Below, piece after piece: positions 23,161 to 31,701 of a stretch of DNA of 45,586 nt (position 1 is the first letter of the stretch; the number at the start of each line of letters is the position of its first letter). Below the pieces are notes generated by a model. That model did no database searches and was not told the origin of the DNA. It saw nothing but the letters and a program-made list of their open reading frames with translations. The stretch is taken from NCBI GenBank assembly GCA_964440935.1, contig CAYTTY010000033.1:1-45586 (forward strand), written 5' to 3'. The stretch comes from WJJR01 sp964440935. GTDB lineage: Bacteria > Zixibacteria > MSB-5A5 > WJJR01. The translations under genes and the position numbers were made by a program.

Positions 23161-24498
23161 CTATGCTCCGCTGCCTGTATGTGTGTTCTGTGCAAACGGC
23201 CACTCAACGATAAACCGCGCACCGCCATCGGCGCCATCGTCAATGCGTATGGTCCCCCCGTCGCGTTCAACCATGACTTGGACGGCGTACAGTCCGAGGC
23301 CACTGCCTTTGGCTTTGGTTGTATAGAACGGTTCAAAGACCTGCTTACGCAACTTGCGCGGTATCCCTGGGCCGGCATCCTCAACTACCAGTTGTCCACG
23401 GGCATTATCAACAGCCCCCCATTCTACCTTCACTGATCCGTCAGCGGGCGTTACATCAAATGCGTTATTCACCAGATTGAGCAAGACCTGTCGTGGCGCA
23501 TCGGGATTGGCGAGGATCGGCGGTGTGGACGCGACATCCAATGACCACCGATCACGATTTTGTTCATCTTTCCGATAGGCCTTTTCCATCCAGTCAGACA
23601 GTTCCTGGTGGATGGCAACCGGCTCCGGCTTGTGCTCATCGGTCGATGCAATGCGCAGATATCCGGTCAGGATCCGATTGAGACGTTCGGTCTCTTCCGG
23701 GATAAACGACAGGAGCTTGGCACGTTTTTCCGGATCGTCGACTTTCTCCAAACGCTGCGCGGTCGCCTTGATGATGCCCAAGGGATTTTTGATTTCATGG
23801 GCGATGGTAGCGGCCAAACGCCCCAGTCCAATTAGCTTCTCGTTGTGCAACAGACGCGTTTCCCACTCGCGTGATCGTTTCGCATACCACGCGAAGAGGA
23901 TAACGAGCAGCAGGGCGAACACCGCCGATGATCCGTGAATCCACCACGCCAGGTTGTCGAGAGTGCGAATGGTGCTGAAATAGCCGGCGTCGACTTCAAG
24001 ACGGACAATGGCGATAGTTTTGTCTCCGTCTGCAGCGGTGATCGGCGCGGCTGCACTGCGATAATAAGTGTCACCCCACTGAAAGGTCGGTGACACCCAG
24101 GTCAGTCCCGACAGCACGGCCCACTGACCGGCTTCGTCCAACAGCGAGTTGACGATGCGGGTCAACGAGTCGGTACCGTCGGCAAACGGATCCTGCCAGA
24201 GGGTATCGAGCAGATTGACCGAGACGAGCCGGTTGCCTTCGGCGAATGTTTCGAGCAGATCGTGGACACGTAAATAGGCGCTGACATCGAAGTCCCCGCC
24301 GACGATCCCCCGCCGAACATCGGGAGCGATGCCATCGGCGAGCGCCTCGGCCATCCCGGCCAATTGATCACCCAGTTGTTCATCGAGCGAGCGTTGCAGT
24401 TCGCCGAAGGCCACGCGGTATCCCAGATTGACCCCGAGCAACAGCAGCAAGGCCAGAATCCCGACAGCGACCAGCAGCAGGCGACGTTCATTCCACAT
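23161..24498 (-). CDS. Membrane-bound sensor histidine kinase
   Basis: This 445-aa protein has a first transmembrane helix at about 7-27, a periplasmic sensor region at about 28-187 and a second helix at about 188-206. There is no clear HAMP domain. The H-box AATIAHEIKNPLG carries phospho-acceptor His234. The ATPase domain shows the N box (LLNLVNNAFDVTPADG), G1 (EDAGPGIPRK) and the G2 loop KGSGLGLYAVQ. H-boxes of the HEIKNPL form are typical of NtrB/ZraS-like kinases that partner NtrC-type regulators, which fits the regulator gene 3 nt downstream. The periplasmic ligand cannot be told from the sequence. Confidence 0.95.
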   Translation of the reverse strand: MWNERRLLLVAVGILALLLLLGVNLGYRVAFGELQRSLDEQLGDQLAGMAEALADGIAPDVRRGIVGGDFDVSAYLRVHDLLETFAEGNRLVSVNLLDTLWQDPFADGTDSLTRIVNSLLDEAGQWAVLSGLTWVSPTFQWGDTYYRSAAAPITAADGDKTIAIVRLEVDAGYFSTIRTLDNLAWWIHGSSAVFALLLVILFAWYAKRSREWETRLLHNEKLIGLGRLAATIAHEIKNPLGIIKATAQRLEKVDDPEKRAKLLSFIPEETERLNRILTGYLRIASTDEHKPEPVAIHQELSDWMEKAYRKDEQNRDRWSLDVASTPPILANPDAPRQVLLNLVNNAFDVTPADGSVKVEWGAVDNARGQLVVEDAGPGIPRKLRKQVFEPFYTTKAKGSGLGLYAVQVMVERDGGTIRIDDGADGGARFIVEWPFAQNTHTGSGA

Positions 24499-24808
24499 TA
24501 GACGCGTCCATCGAATTCATCATTTCGGGTCGTTGATCTGAACTCCCCTGTACCTGTAATGATCGGAACAACGCACGAGTGTACCAAATGGTTCAATCGT
24601 TCAGTGCACAATTCTATTCTCATTATCCCCATCCGCAGACCTCTAGAAAACTGAACTCCATGTCTAACAACGTCTTTCAACTGCTCCACCGCTCCACTGC
24701 TCCAATTTCTGTCTTTAGGCAAGCTGCTTGCCAAGTTGACCGGCAGCAAGACGAGTTGAGAACGCAGCAGACAATGATGATTACCACAGGACGAAGGGAG
24801 TATGACAG
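24499..24808. other. Divergent intergenic region
   Basis: This 310-bp AT-richer spacer lies between the kinase gene (minus) and the lipoprotein gene (plus) and presumably holds both promoters. Short GCTCCAC direct repeats lie near 24683-24703. Nothing else is recognised. Confidence 0.5.
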
Positions 24809-25987
24809 ATGAAACGAACAGTCTTAATCAGCTCACTGACCGTCGTTTTTCTAATGATCTCACTCTTGATCGGATGCTCGAACGAGTCATCGACCATCTC
24901 CGATACGCCGGACGATCTCAATCTGACCGCGGCGTTTGGTGGCTATGATGACAACGACGAGGAGCCCGCATTCGGCGATGAGATGGTGGCCGAACTCGCG
25001 AAGAGCGATCCGGAATACGACGATCCGCTGTTGTCGTCCGAGGCGGCTGATTCGCTGGAAGAGGCGGCCCGCGAGATCTATATGATGGCCATTCGTTGGG
25101 GACAACTCGAATTCGATTCGGCCAGCACCACGCCGACCGATTGGAGCGGTGTACTGCAATTGAAGTATGGTACCATTCGCATTCTGCGGCCCATTCTGTT
25201 CGAGCGGGGGCAGGATGATATCGTTCGGCCACGCCCGGACCGTCAGACAGTCGAGTGGGTGTCGCAGACGACCACCCACTACGACGGCATTCTCGTGTCG
25301 ATTATCATCCCGCCGGCACCAGAAGGTGAAGACTGGTCCGACAATACCCTGACATTTGATACGCCTCCCTACACGCGCGAATTCGCCATCAGCGAACTGA
25401 TCGAACTCGATGAGATTGTCGACGTCGACAACCTCGGCAACCAAGTGGCGTTCAATGCGCGCAGTCTGGAACTGGTACCGTGTGGCGGCGGCACGCTCGA
25501 CGGCAAGTGGGTGGTCAGAGATTCGGCCAGGCGGGGGCATTTCTTCGGACGATGGATGAGCGACAACGGTCTGCTGTTCGGCCATTTGCGCGGGCACTTC
25601 GGTACGACCGCTGACGGGGAACAAATCTTCTTTGGTAAGTACATTGGTCTCGATGGCAGCTTTAGAGGGTTCCTGCGCGGTACCTGGGGGGTGGATGAGT
25701 CGCCGGTGATTCTCGATGACGGCACCGAAGTCTACGAAGGCTGGTTTGAAGGCAAGTGGGCGGGACGTCCCGGACTGCCGGTCGGCGAACTTTCGGGCCG
25801 CTGGAGCAGTGTCGTTCCTGAGCCAATCGACGATGAAGCACCGCCGGTCAGACCAGGGAACAACCGTGGACGCAACCCACGTGAGCATCCGGTATTCGGT
25901 AACCCCAATGCCACCCCCGGATTCTTCTCCGGCACTTGGATGGCCTACTGTGACGACGACGCGGGCGATGGTGAGCCAAGCTTGTAA
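24809..25987 (+). CDS. Lipoprotein with Trp/Gly repeats, unknown function
   Basis: This 392-aa protein has a lipobox signal (LLIGC, Cys23) after MKRTVLISSLTVVFLMIS, and an upstream GAAGGGAG ribosome-binding site. The mature N-terminus is acidic. From about residue 230 there are several short repeats of the form (D/E)G-x-W or GxFRGxxxGxWG: LDGKWVV, FFGRWMSDNG, SFRGFLRGTWG, YEGWFEGKWAG, GELSGRWS and FFSGTWMAYC. These suggest a stacked beta structure like those in other bacterial repeat lipoproteins. I do not recognise a named family. It is divergent from the two-component system and followed by its own terminator. Control by the system is possible but untested. Confidence 0.7.
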   Translation: MKRTVLISSLTVVFLMISLLIGCSNESSTISDTPDDLNLTAAFGGYDDNDEEPAFGDEMVAELAKSDPEYDDPLLSSEAADSLEEAAREIYMMAIRWGQLEFDSASTTPTDWSGVLQLKYGTIRILRPILFERGQDDIVRPRPDRQTVEWVSQTTTHYDGILVSIIIPPAPEGEDWSDNTLTFDTPPYTREFAISELIELDEIVDVDNLGNQVAFNARSLELVPCGGGTLDGKWVVRDSARRGHFFGRWMSDNGLLFGHLRGHFGTTADGEQIFFGKYIGLDGSFRGFLRGTWGVDESPVILDDGTEVYEGWFEGKWAGRPGLPVGELSGRWSSVVPEPIDDEAPPVRPGNNRGRNPREHPVFGNPNATPGFFSGTWMAYCDDDAGDGEPSL

Positions 25988-26012
25988 TCCGTTGCCCCGC
26001 TTAATCATAAAT

Positions 26013-26048
26013 GCGCCCGGTTGAAGTATCGGCCGGGCGCTTTCCTTT
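26013..26048 (+). terminator. Intrinsic terminator of the lipoprotein gene
   Basis: The 8-bp stem GCGCCCGG/CCGGGCGC (26013-26040, 12-nt loop) is followed by TTTCCTTT, 25 nt after the stop. Confidence 0.8.
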
Positions 26049-26080
26049 ATGGCATGGCCGTCCCGGCCATGCTAAAGTAG

Positions 26081-26168
26081 TCGGGGTGCCATGGAGCCCA
26101 AAGGGCGTGTTGAAAAACCCCCGAGAGTCAGAGCCTTTGGGCGAGCCTCCCGGCGAGCCGCAACGGCT
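26081..26168 (+). repeat. Family D repeat copy 2 (single end)
   Basis: TCGGGGTGCCA, then GGGCGTGTTGAAAAACCCCC and GAGAGTCAGAGCCTT, match the family-D element at 10165-10356 (minus-strand reading for the inner part). GCGAGCCGCAACGGC is also shared. No second inverted arm is found before queG, so the copy is one-ended or truncated. A GCATGGCC/GGCCATGC hairpin precedes it at 26052-26072. Confidence 0.65.
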
Positions 26169-26245
26169 GCAGACGGGCTACCAAGATACCCTTACAACCA
26201 ATCCCTCAATGCCAGACCGATTTGCTCGTATCACGATAAGTTGCT

Positions 26246-27271
26246 ATGGATAAACAAACACACACCCCGGAAGAGATTCGCGCCCGTCTGATCGCGGCGG
26301 CCCATGAGCAGGGGATCAGTGCCATCGGCTTCGCGTCGGTTGACCCGACCACCGAGGATCGTCAGCGGTTGTTGGAGTGGCTGTCACGCGGCTACCAGGC
26401 GTCGATGAAGTGGATGAACCGCGATCCCGAACGCCGAGCCGATGTGCAGCGGGTTTTGCCCGGCGCCCAGACCGTGATCTCCATCGCCGTTAACTACAAC
26501 ACCGGCCATGCCCCATGTGATGACTGTGGGGCCGTGAAGGTCTCCCGCTACGCGTGGGGAGAAGATTATCACGAGGTGCTCGGGCACAAGCTGGAGGCGT
26601 TGGAGAATCTCCTGCACGAACTTGCACCAGATGAAAAGAGCCGCCGGTATGTCGACACCGGTCCAGTCATGGAGAAAGCATGGGCGCAACGTGCGGGGGT
26701 GGGCTGGATTGGCAAGAATACCAATCTGATCACACGCGATTCCGGTTCATGGGTGTTTCTGGGTGAGATCATCACCACGCTGGCATTACAACCCGATGAG
26801 GATCACCTCGATTACTGCGGGAGTTGCACCCGTTGCCTCGATGCGTGTCCGACCGATGCCTTTCCGGAACCGTATGTGCTCGATTCCAACAAATGCATCT
26901 CATATTGGACGATTGAACATCGGGGGGATTTCCCCGACGGGCTCGCGGATCAGTTTGACGGCTGGATCTTCGGCTGTGATGTCTGCCAGGATGTTTGCCC
27001 GTGGAATAAATTCAGCCCGCCGAACGGCGATGATGCATTTGTACCGACGCATGAAGTGCTCTGCCCGCCACACGAGCGCTGGGCGAGGCTGTCGGAGGAG
27101 GAATTCAGGGAGGAATTCCGAGGATCGCCGATCAAACGGGCCGGCCGTGACGGATTGGCACGCAATATTCTGTCACAACGTGGCGATCCGCTCGAATCCG
27201 CCCTGAAATCGATTACCTGGGAACCAATTGAGACGTCGGCGGATATCCCCATTGAGGGTTTGGACAGTTAG
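26246..27271 (+). CDS. queG: Epoxyqueuosine reductase
   Basis: This 341-aa protein reduces epoxyqueuosine to queuosine in tRNA using cobalamin and two [4Fe-4S] clusters. YVDTGPVMEKAWAQRAGVGW carries the conserved catalytic Asp137. The ferredoxin-like part has CGSCTRCLDACP (Cys191, 194, 197, 201) and CDVCQDVCPWN (Cys244, 247, 251). The length fits the core enzyme without the extra C-terminal HEAT repeats found in some homologues. It is followed after 120 nt by the aldolase gene on the same strand. Other queuosine genes are not in the window. Confidence 0.96.
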   Translation: MDKQTHTPEEIRARLIAAAHEQGISAIGFASVDPTTEDRQRLLEWLSRGYQASMKWMNRDPERRADVQRVLPGAQTVISIAVNYNTGHAPCDDCGAVKVSRYAWGEDYHEVLGHKLEALENLLHELAPDEKSRRYVDTGPVMEKAWAQRAGVGWIGKNTNLITRDSGSWVFLGEIITTLALQPDEDHLDYCGSCTRCLDACPTDAFPEPYVLDSNKCISYWTIEHRGDFPDGLADQFDGWIFGCDVCQDVCPWNKFSPPNGDDAFVPTHEVLCPPHERWARLSEEEFREEFRGSPIKRAGRDGLARNILSQRGDPLESALKSITWEPIETSADIPIEGLDS

Positions 27272-27391
27272 GGTCGAATCCCCTTGACGGCACGCCGCCA
27301 AAGCCAGAAGTTGGCAGGCTTGCCGACAAGTAGAGTGGCAATGCGAATTGATGTTCTGTAGAAATCAACCATCGAAGTCTGAGGGGAATAG

Positions 27392-28336
27392 ATGATGACG
27401 ACAACGACCGCACCAGAAAAGGCGACTTCAATGCCGGTGAGACGTCCCAGCTTGTGGGACCTCGACATATCGGCGGGCAAGAAGGCCCGTCTCTATCGCA
27501 TGCTTTATCAGTTTGGTCCCGGCAACGGCACCTTTCTGTTTCTGCCGCTCGACCAGGGCCTCGAGCACGGTCCGGTCGATTTTCTCGACAATCCCGATTC
27601 GCTCGATACCGACTACATTTTCCGTCTCGGGATTGAGGGGAACTATTCCGGCGTGGCCATCCATGTCGGGTTGGCTGAGAAGTACTATCCCAAGTATGCC
27701 GGTCGCATTCCTCTGATTTTGAAGATCAATGGAAAGACCACGATCCCGTCGGACGCCGAAGCCCTGTCCCCGTTGACCGGTTCGGTCGATGATGCCGTTC
27801 GACTCGGTGCCGATGCAGTCGGATACACGCTGTATGTCGGTTCACCGGCCCAAGATCAGGATATTGCGACACTCAACGAAGTGCGTTACCAGTGCGAGCG
27901 CACCGGCATGCCGCTGATCGTGTGGGCGTATCCGCGCGGTGAGGCGATCGAAGGCAAGGGTGGACGCGATTCGTTGTACGCGGTCGACTATGCCGCCCGT
28001 GTCGCTGAAGAGTTTGGCGCTGATGTGGTCAAGATTAATCTGCCGAAGGGCACATCGAGCGAATCACCGAAACCGTATCCCGATATGAAGCTCGATGAAC
28101 TCGAGATGGCCAAGAAGGTGGTCCGTTCGGCCGGTAAGTGCATGGTGCTGTTCTCAGGTGGCTCAAAGCGCAGCGATGACGACCTGCTCCACAAGGTTGA
28201 CATTTGCATGCAGGCCGGCGCGACCGGGCTGATCTTTGGCCGCAACATGTGGCAGCGCAAATGGGATGATTCGTTGATGATCAGCCGCAAGGTGCATGAC
28301 ATCCTGAAGAACCACGGGATGCCGCCGCAGGTATAA
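27392..28336 (+). CDS. Class I fructose-bisphosphate aldolase (archaeal/DhnA type)
   Basis: This 314-aa protein belongs to the DhnA/DeoC-LacD-like aldolase group, which includes archaeal class I FBP aldolase. The Schiff-base lysine is Lys214 in ADVVKINLPKG. LPLDQGLEHGPVDF near residue 50 is a hallmark of the group, as is VLFSGGSKRSDDDLL in the phosphate-binding region. It interconverts fructose 1,6-bisphosphate with dihydroxyacetone phosphate and glyceraldehyde 3-phosphate, the latter a DXS substrate. The start has GAGGGG upstream; the second Met is an equally possible start. dxs follows after 67 nt and is probably in the same transcript. Confidence 0.9.
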   Translation: MMTTTTAPEKATSMPVRRPSLWDLDISAGKKARLYRMLYQFGPGNGTFLFLPLDQGLEHGPVDFLDNPDSLDTDYIFRLGIEGNYSGVAIHVGLAEKYYPKYAGRIPLILKINGKTTIPSDAEALSPLTGSVDDAVRLGADAVGYTLYVGSPAQDQDIATLNEVRYQCERTGMPLIVWAYPRGEAIEGKGGRDSLYAVDYAARVAEEFGADVVKINLPKGTSSESPKPYPDMKLDELEMAKKVVRSAGKCMVLFSGGSKRSDDDLLHKVDICMQAGATGLIFGRNMWQRKWDDSLMISRKVHDILKNHGMPPQV

Positions 28337-28403
28337 GGGACACACGATCCACGAGTGTCTGTAGGCGCTCGTATCACCTCGATCAGGAGATCAAAGCTCC
28401 AGG

Positions 28404-30404
28404 ATGAGCCACTACACGTCGCCCGCATTGCTGGCTTCTATCAACTCCCCGGCAGACATGAAAAATCTGTCGATGGAGCAACTGCAGCAGTTGTGCCGTG
28501 AAATCCGTGAGTATCTGATCACTGTGATTGGTGACGTGGGCGGCCACTTCGCATCGTCGCTGGGCGCGGTCGAATTGACCGTGGCGTTGCATCATCTCTA
28601 CGACACGCCACGCGACAAGATCGTCTGGGACGTTGGCCACCAGGGGTATGTGCACAAGATTCTGACCGGCCGTCGCGATCAACTCGATACCATTCGCCAT
28701 TACGATGGCATTTCGGGATTTCTGAAGCGCGCCGAATCGGAATACGATGTCTTCGGGGCCGGGCATGCCTCGACCGCCATTTCGGCGGCGTTGGGTGTGG
28801 CGGCCGCGCGCGACCGCAAAGAGGACGACTTCAAAGTCGTCGCCGTGGTCGGCGACGGCGGCATGACCGGTGGCCTCGCCTTCGAGGGTCTCAACAATGC
28901 CGGTGCGATGAAGACCGATTTCACGGTTGTCCTCAACGACAATCGCATGTCGATTTCAAAGAATGTTGGCGCCCTGTCGAGCTATCTCGCCCGTGTGATC
29001 ACCGATCCGTTATACAATAAATTGAAGGGTGAAATCTGGGATGCGATGGAGCGTGCGCCGTACACGGATCAGTTGCGCAGTTTCGCGCATCGCATGGAGG
29101 AATCGCTCCGCAATCTGGTTGTGCCCGGTGCATTCTTCGAGGATCTGGGTTTCAAATACATCGGGCCAATCGACGGTCACAATATTGAAGACGTTGTCAA
29201 GATTCTGGGACGTGCGAAAAGCTTCAACGAACCGGTGCTGCTGCATGTGATCACGCGCAAAGGCTGTGGTCACGAGTCGGCCGAGGCGGACCCGATTAAG
29301 TGGCATGGTGTCAAGGCCAAGCCGAAACCGTCGCCAAAGACGGCCAACGGTATTGCCCCCAAAAAGGTGCCGAATTACCAGGACGTATTTGGCGAAACGC
29401 TGGTACAATTGGCGGAGCGTGATGAACGCATTGTGGCGATTACCGCAGCGATGTGTACTGGAACTGGTCTGGTACCGTTTTCGGAGAAGCTTCCCGATCG
29501 GTTCTACGATGTCGGTATTGCCGAAGGGCACGCGGTGACCTTTGCCGGCGGATTGGCAACAGAGGGATACCGTCCGGTCTGCGCCATCTACTCGACGTTC
29601 TTGCAGCGCGCCTTCGACCACATCGTCCATGACGTGGCCTTACAACATCTCCCGGTCGTGTTTTGCCTGGATCGTGCAGGATTGGCCGGGGAAGACGGTC
29701 CCACACATCACGGCAATCTGGATTTGGCGTATCTGTCGTGCATTCCGGAAATGGTGGTGGCAGCACCGAAGGATGGCAACGAGCTGCGCAATCTGATGTA
29801 CACCGCGATAGCATACGGCAAGGGGCCGTTCGCGATCCGCTACCCGAAGGATTCGTCGTGGCAGTACGATGCGAGCGGGCGCTTCTCGCCGATTCCGATC
29901 GGAAAGTGGGAGATCGTGCGTCCGGGCAGTGATGCCTGCATCCTCGCTGTCGGATCGATGGTGAAGTCGGCGATGGAAGTGGCCGAGGCCCTCGCTGCGG
30001 ATGGGATCAATCTTCAGATCGTCAATGCCCGCTTTGTGAAGCCGCTGGATGACACGCTGCTCGAACAGGTTGTCGCGCAGCACAAGTTAATCGTGACGAT
30101 GGAAGAGGCGATCGAACGCGGCGGATTCGGCCAGACGATTGCGCACAACGTGCGCGACAAGCTGAACGCGACGGTGCCGGTGCGCGTGATTGCCATCAAG
30201 GATGAGTTGATTCCTCATGGTCCACGCAAGAATCTGCTCGAGTATGCCGGATTGTCTGTCGATCAGCTGACCGAACGGGTTCGTCAAGCGTTCCATCAAG
30301 TTACCGAACTGGTCACCGCTGCCGGGTCGAAGACCGGTGCGGGGACGGCGCGCGCGGCGTCCGATGGCGCGGCCTCGACCTCAATTGTCTATGGCGCCAA
30401 GTGA
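28404..30404 (+). CDS. dxs: 1-deoxy-D-xylulose-5-phosphate synthase
   Basis: This 666-aa protein is of usual DXS length. DXS condenses pyruvate with glyceraldehyde 3-phosphate using thiamine diphosphate, the first step of the MEP isoprenoid pathway. Signatures are WDVGHQGYVHKILTGR (about 75-90), HYDGISGFLKR, GAGHASTAISAALG, the thiamine motif VVGDGGMTGG with NDNRMSIS, and YIGPIDGHNIE. In the second half, AEGHAVTFAGGLA carries the cofactor-activating Glu, and GPTHHG is present. The last 30 residues are low-complexity and not conserved. It lies between the aldolase gene and ispH, giving a likely three-gene operon. Confidence 0.97.
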   Translation: MSHYTSPALLASINSPADMKNLSMEQLQQLCREIREYLITVIGDVGGHFASSLGAVELTVALHHLYDTPRDKIVWDVGHQGYVHKILTGRRDQLDTIRHYDGISGFLKRAESEYDVFGAGHASTAISAALGVAAARDRKEDDFKVVAVVGDGGMTGGLAFEGLNNAGAMKTDFTVVLNDNRMSISKNVGALSSYLARVITDPLYNKLKGEIWDAMERAPYTDQLRSFAHRMEESLRNLVVPGAFFEDLGFKYIGPIDGHNIEDVVKILGRAKSFNEPVLLHVITRKGCGHESAEADPIKWHGVKAKPKPSPKTANGIAPKKVPNYQDVFGETLVQLAERDERIVAITAAMCTGTGLVPFSEKLPDRFYDVGIAEGHAVTFAGGLATEGYRPVCAIYSTFLQRAFDHIVHDVALQHLPVVFCLDRAGLAGEDGPTHHGNLDLAYLSCIPEMVVAAPKDGNELRNLMYTAIAYGKGPFAIRYPKDSSWQYDASGRFSPIPIGKWEIVRPGSDACILAVGSMVKSAMEVAEALAADGINLQIVNARFVKPLDDTLLEQVVAQHKLIVTMEEAIERGGFGQTIAHNVRDKLNATVPVRVIAIKDELIPHGPRKNLLEYAGLSVDQLTERVRQAFHQVTELVTAAGSKTGAGTARAASDGAASTSIVYGAK

Positions 30405-30482
30405 CCGTGTTTTTTTGGCTTAAATCGCGACGATTTCGGTCGCATTTCAAGGATTGAATTGCTTGCGTATCAGGATGGGATT

Positions 30483-31367
30483 ATGAGTGTCAAACGAATC
30501 ATTATCGACGAAGATGCCGGGCCATGCGGTGGTGTTAAGCGCGTGATCCACCTTTCCGAGAAGAACATCGCGCAGGGGCATCAGACCGCATCGCTTGGGC
30601 CAGTGGTGCACAATAGTAACGAGATCAACCGTTTGGAGACGTTGGGTCTGGAGGCGGTCGATTATTCCGAATTTGACCGTGTTGAAGGTGGCGGCGAGAA
30701 ACGCCGCGTGGTGATCCGCGCTCACGGTGAGGCGCCGGAAGTCTTTGAACGGGCCGAGAAACTCGGATTGGAAGTGGTCGATGGCACCTGCCCCGTCGTG
30801 ATCCGCTCACAGAAGTTTGCGCGCAAGTACTACGACCGTGGGTATCAGGTGGTGGTTGTCGGAAAGCCGCACCATGCCGAAGTCATCGGTATTGTCGGGC
30901 ACTGCAATCATAAGGCGAAGGTCGTCCACGACGAAGCCGATGCCGACCAACTCGATCCCGACAAGCCGACCTATGTGCTCGCACAAACGACGATCTCCGA
31001 AGACATGTTCAACACCATGCTGGAGGCGATCCGCAAACGGGTGAACCATGTGGTGCACCGGAACACGATTTGCGCATTCGTATCCGACCGTGAAGACGAA
31101 CTTCGCATTTTCGCCGACGAACACGACGTGATTTTGTTTGTCGGCGGCCGCAATTCATCGAATACGAATGTCATGCATCAGGTTTGCCTATCGGTCAATC
31201 CGCGCTCGTACTGGATTGAAAGCATCGATGACGTCGATCTCGACTGGTTTGAGAATGCCGAATCGGTCGGTATCTCCGGTTCGGCGTCAACGCCGCAGTG
31301 GCTTCTCGAGAAAGTCGGTGAGGAGTTGGCCGAGCGGTTGCATGTCGAGCCGGCGACCCAGTCATAG
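30483..31367 (+). CDS. ispH: 4-hydroxy-3-methylbut-2-enyl diphosphate reductase
   Basis: This is the last enzyme of the MEP pathway, forming IPP and DMAPP through a [4Fe-4S] cluster. The ATG at 30483 (MSVKRIII, preceded by AGGATGGG) is preferred to an earlier in-frame ATG at 30459. The three cluster cysteines are Cys15 (AGPCGGVKR), Cys103 (DGTCPVV) and Cys197 (NTICAFVSDRED). KPHHAEVIG and AQTTIS supply the substrate His and Thr. The first motif differs from the common GFCFGV form, and the length (294 aa) is normal. It is 78 nt downstream of dxs on the same strand. Confidence 0.95.
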   Translation: MSVKRIIIDEDAGPCGGVKRVIHLSEKNIAQGHQTASLGPVVHNSNEINRLETLGLEAVDYSEFDRVEGGGEKRRVVIRAHGEAPEVFERAEKLGLEVVDGTCPVVIRSQKFARKYYDRGYQVVVVGKPHHAEVIGIVGHCNHKAKVVHDEADADQLDPDKPTYVLAQTTISEDMFNTMLEAIRKRVNHVVHRNTICAFVSDREDELRIFADEHDVILFVGGRNSSNTNVMHQVCLSVNPRSYWIESIDDVDLDWFENAESVGISGSASTPQWLLEKVGEELAERLHVEPATQS

Positions 31368-31390
31368 ATCTTTCTTCTGAATGGAATGAG

Positions 31391-31413
31391 AACGGCGGGC
31401 TTGTCCCGCCGTT
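31391..31413 (+). terminator. Possible terminator after ispH
   Basis: The 9-bp stem AACGGCGGG/CCCGCCGTT with a 5-nt loop lies 24 nt past the ispH stop. Only a short T-rich tail (TGTG) follows, so termination may be weak. Confidence 0.55.
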
Positions 31414-31624
31414 TGTGTACGTGGGGCGTAGGGGGCACACCTCGGCTTCACTCAGTGCAGGCGGTAGTGCACCCGACCGCGGCGATGGCTTGTAGCGAAA
31501 AGGTCTTACAACATTCGCTGTATTTTGTAGGGGCGTGCTGAGTACGCCCTATCTCCGTCACTGTAACGTGATGGGGACGTGTTCAATACCTCCCTTGACG
31601 ACATCACCGAGCCCGCAATGCCAA

Positions 31625-31652
31625 GAGGTGCCTCACAGCTCTGCTGTGAGTT
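31625..31652. repeat. Palindromic repeat, family C copy 1
   Basis: GAGGTGC is followed by CTCACAGCTCTGCTGTGAG (8-bp stem, 3-nt loop at 31632-31650). The same unit occurs at 34334-34358 and inverted at 34406-34424. Confidence 0.65.
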
Positions 31653-31701
31653 CCTCGCAGGACGCCCAGCAGCTAGGCTGGGGGCCGGTGGGCCCAGGAG
31701 A

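Larger units (their letters stand above)
31368..31701. other. Convergent intergenic region
   Basis: It lies between ispH (plus) and the site-2 protease gene (minus). It holds the hairpin at 31391-31413 and the family-C hairpin at 31625-31652. No gene is seen. Confidence 0.5.

Noticed and set aside
24887..26008. A 373-codon minus-strand open frame opposite the GxW lipoprotein gene
   Set aside because: The plus strand has a ribosome-binding site, lipobox and terminator; the minus frame has none and is a shadow.
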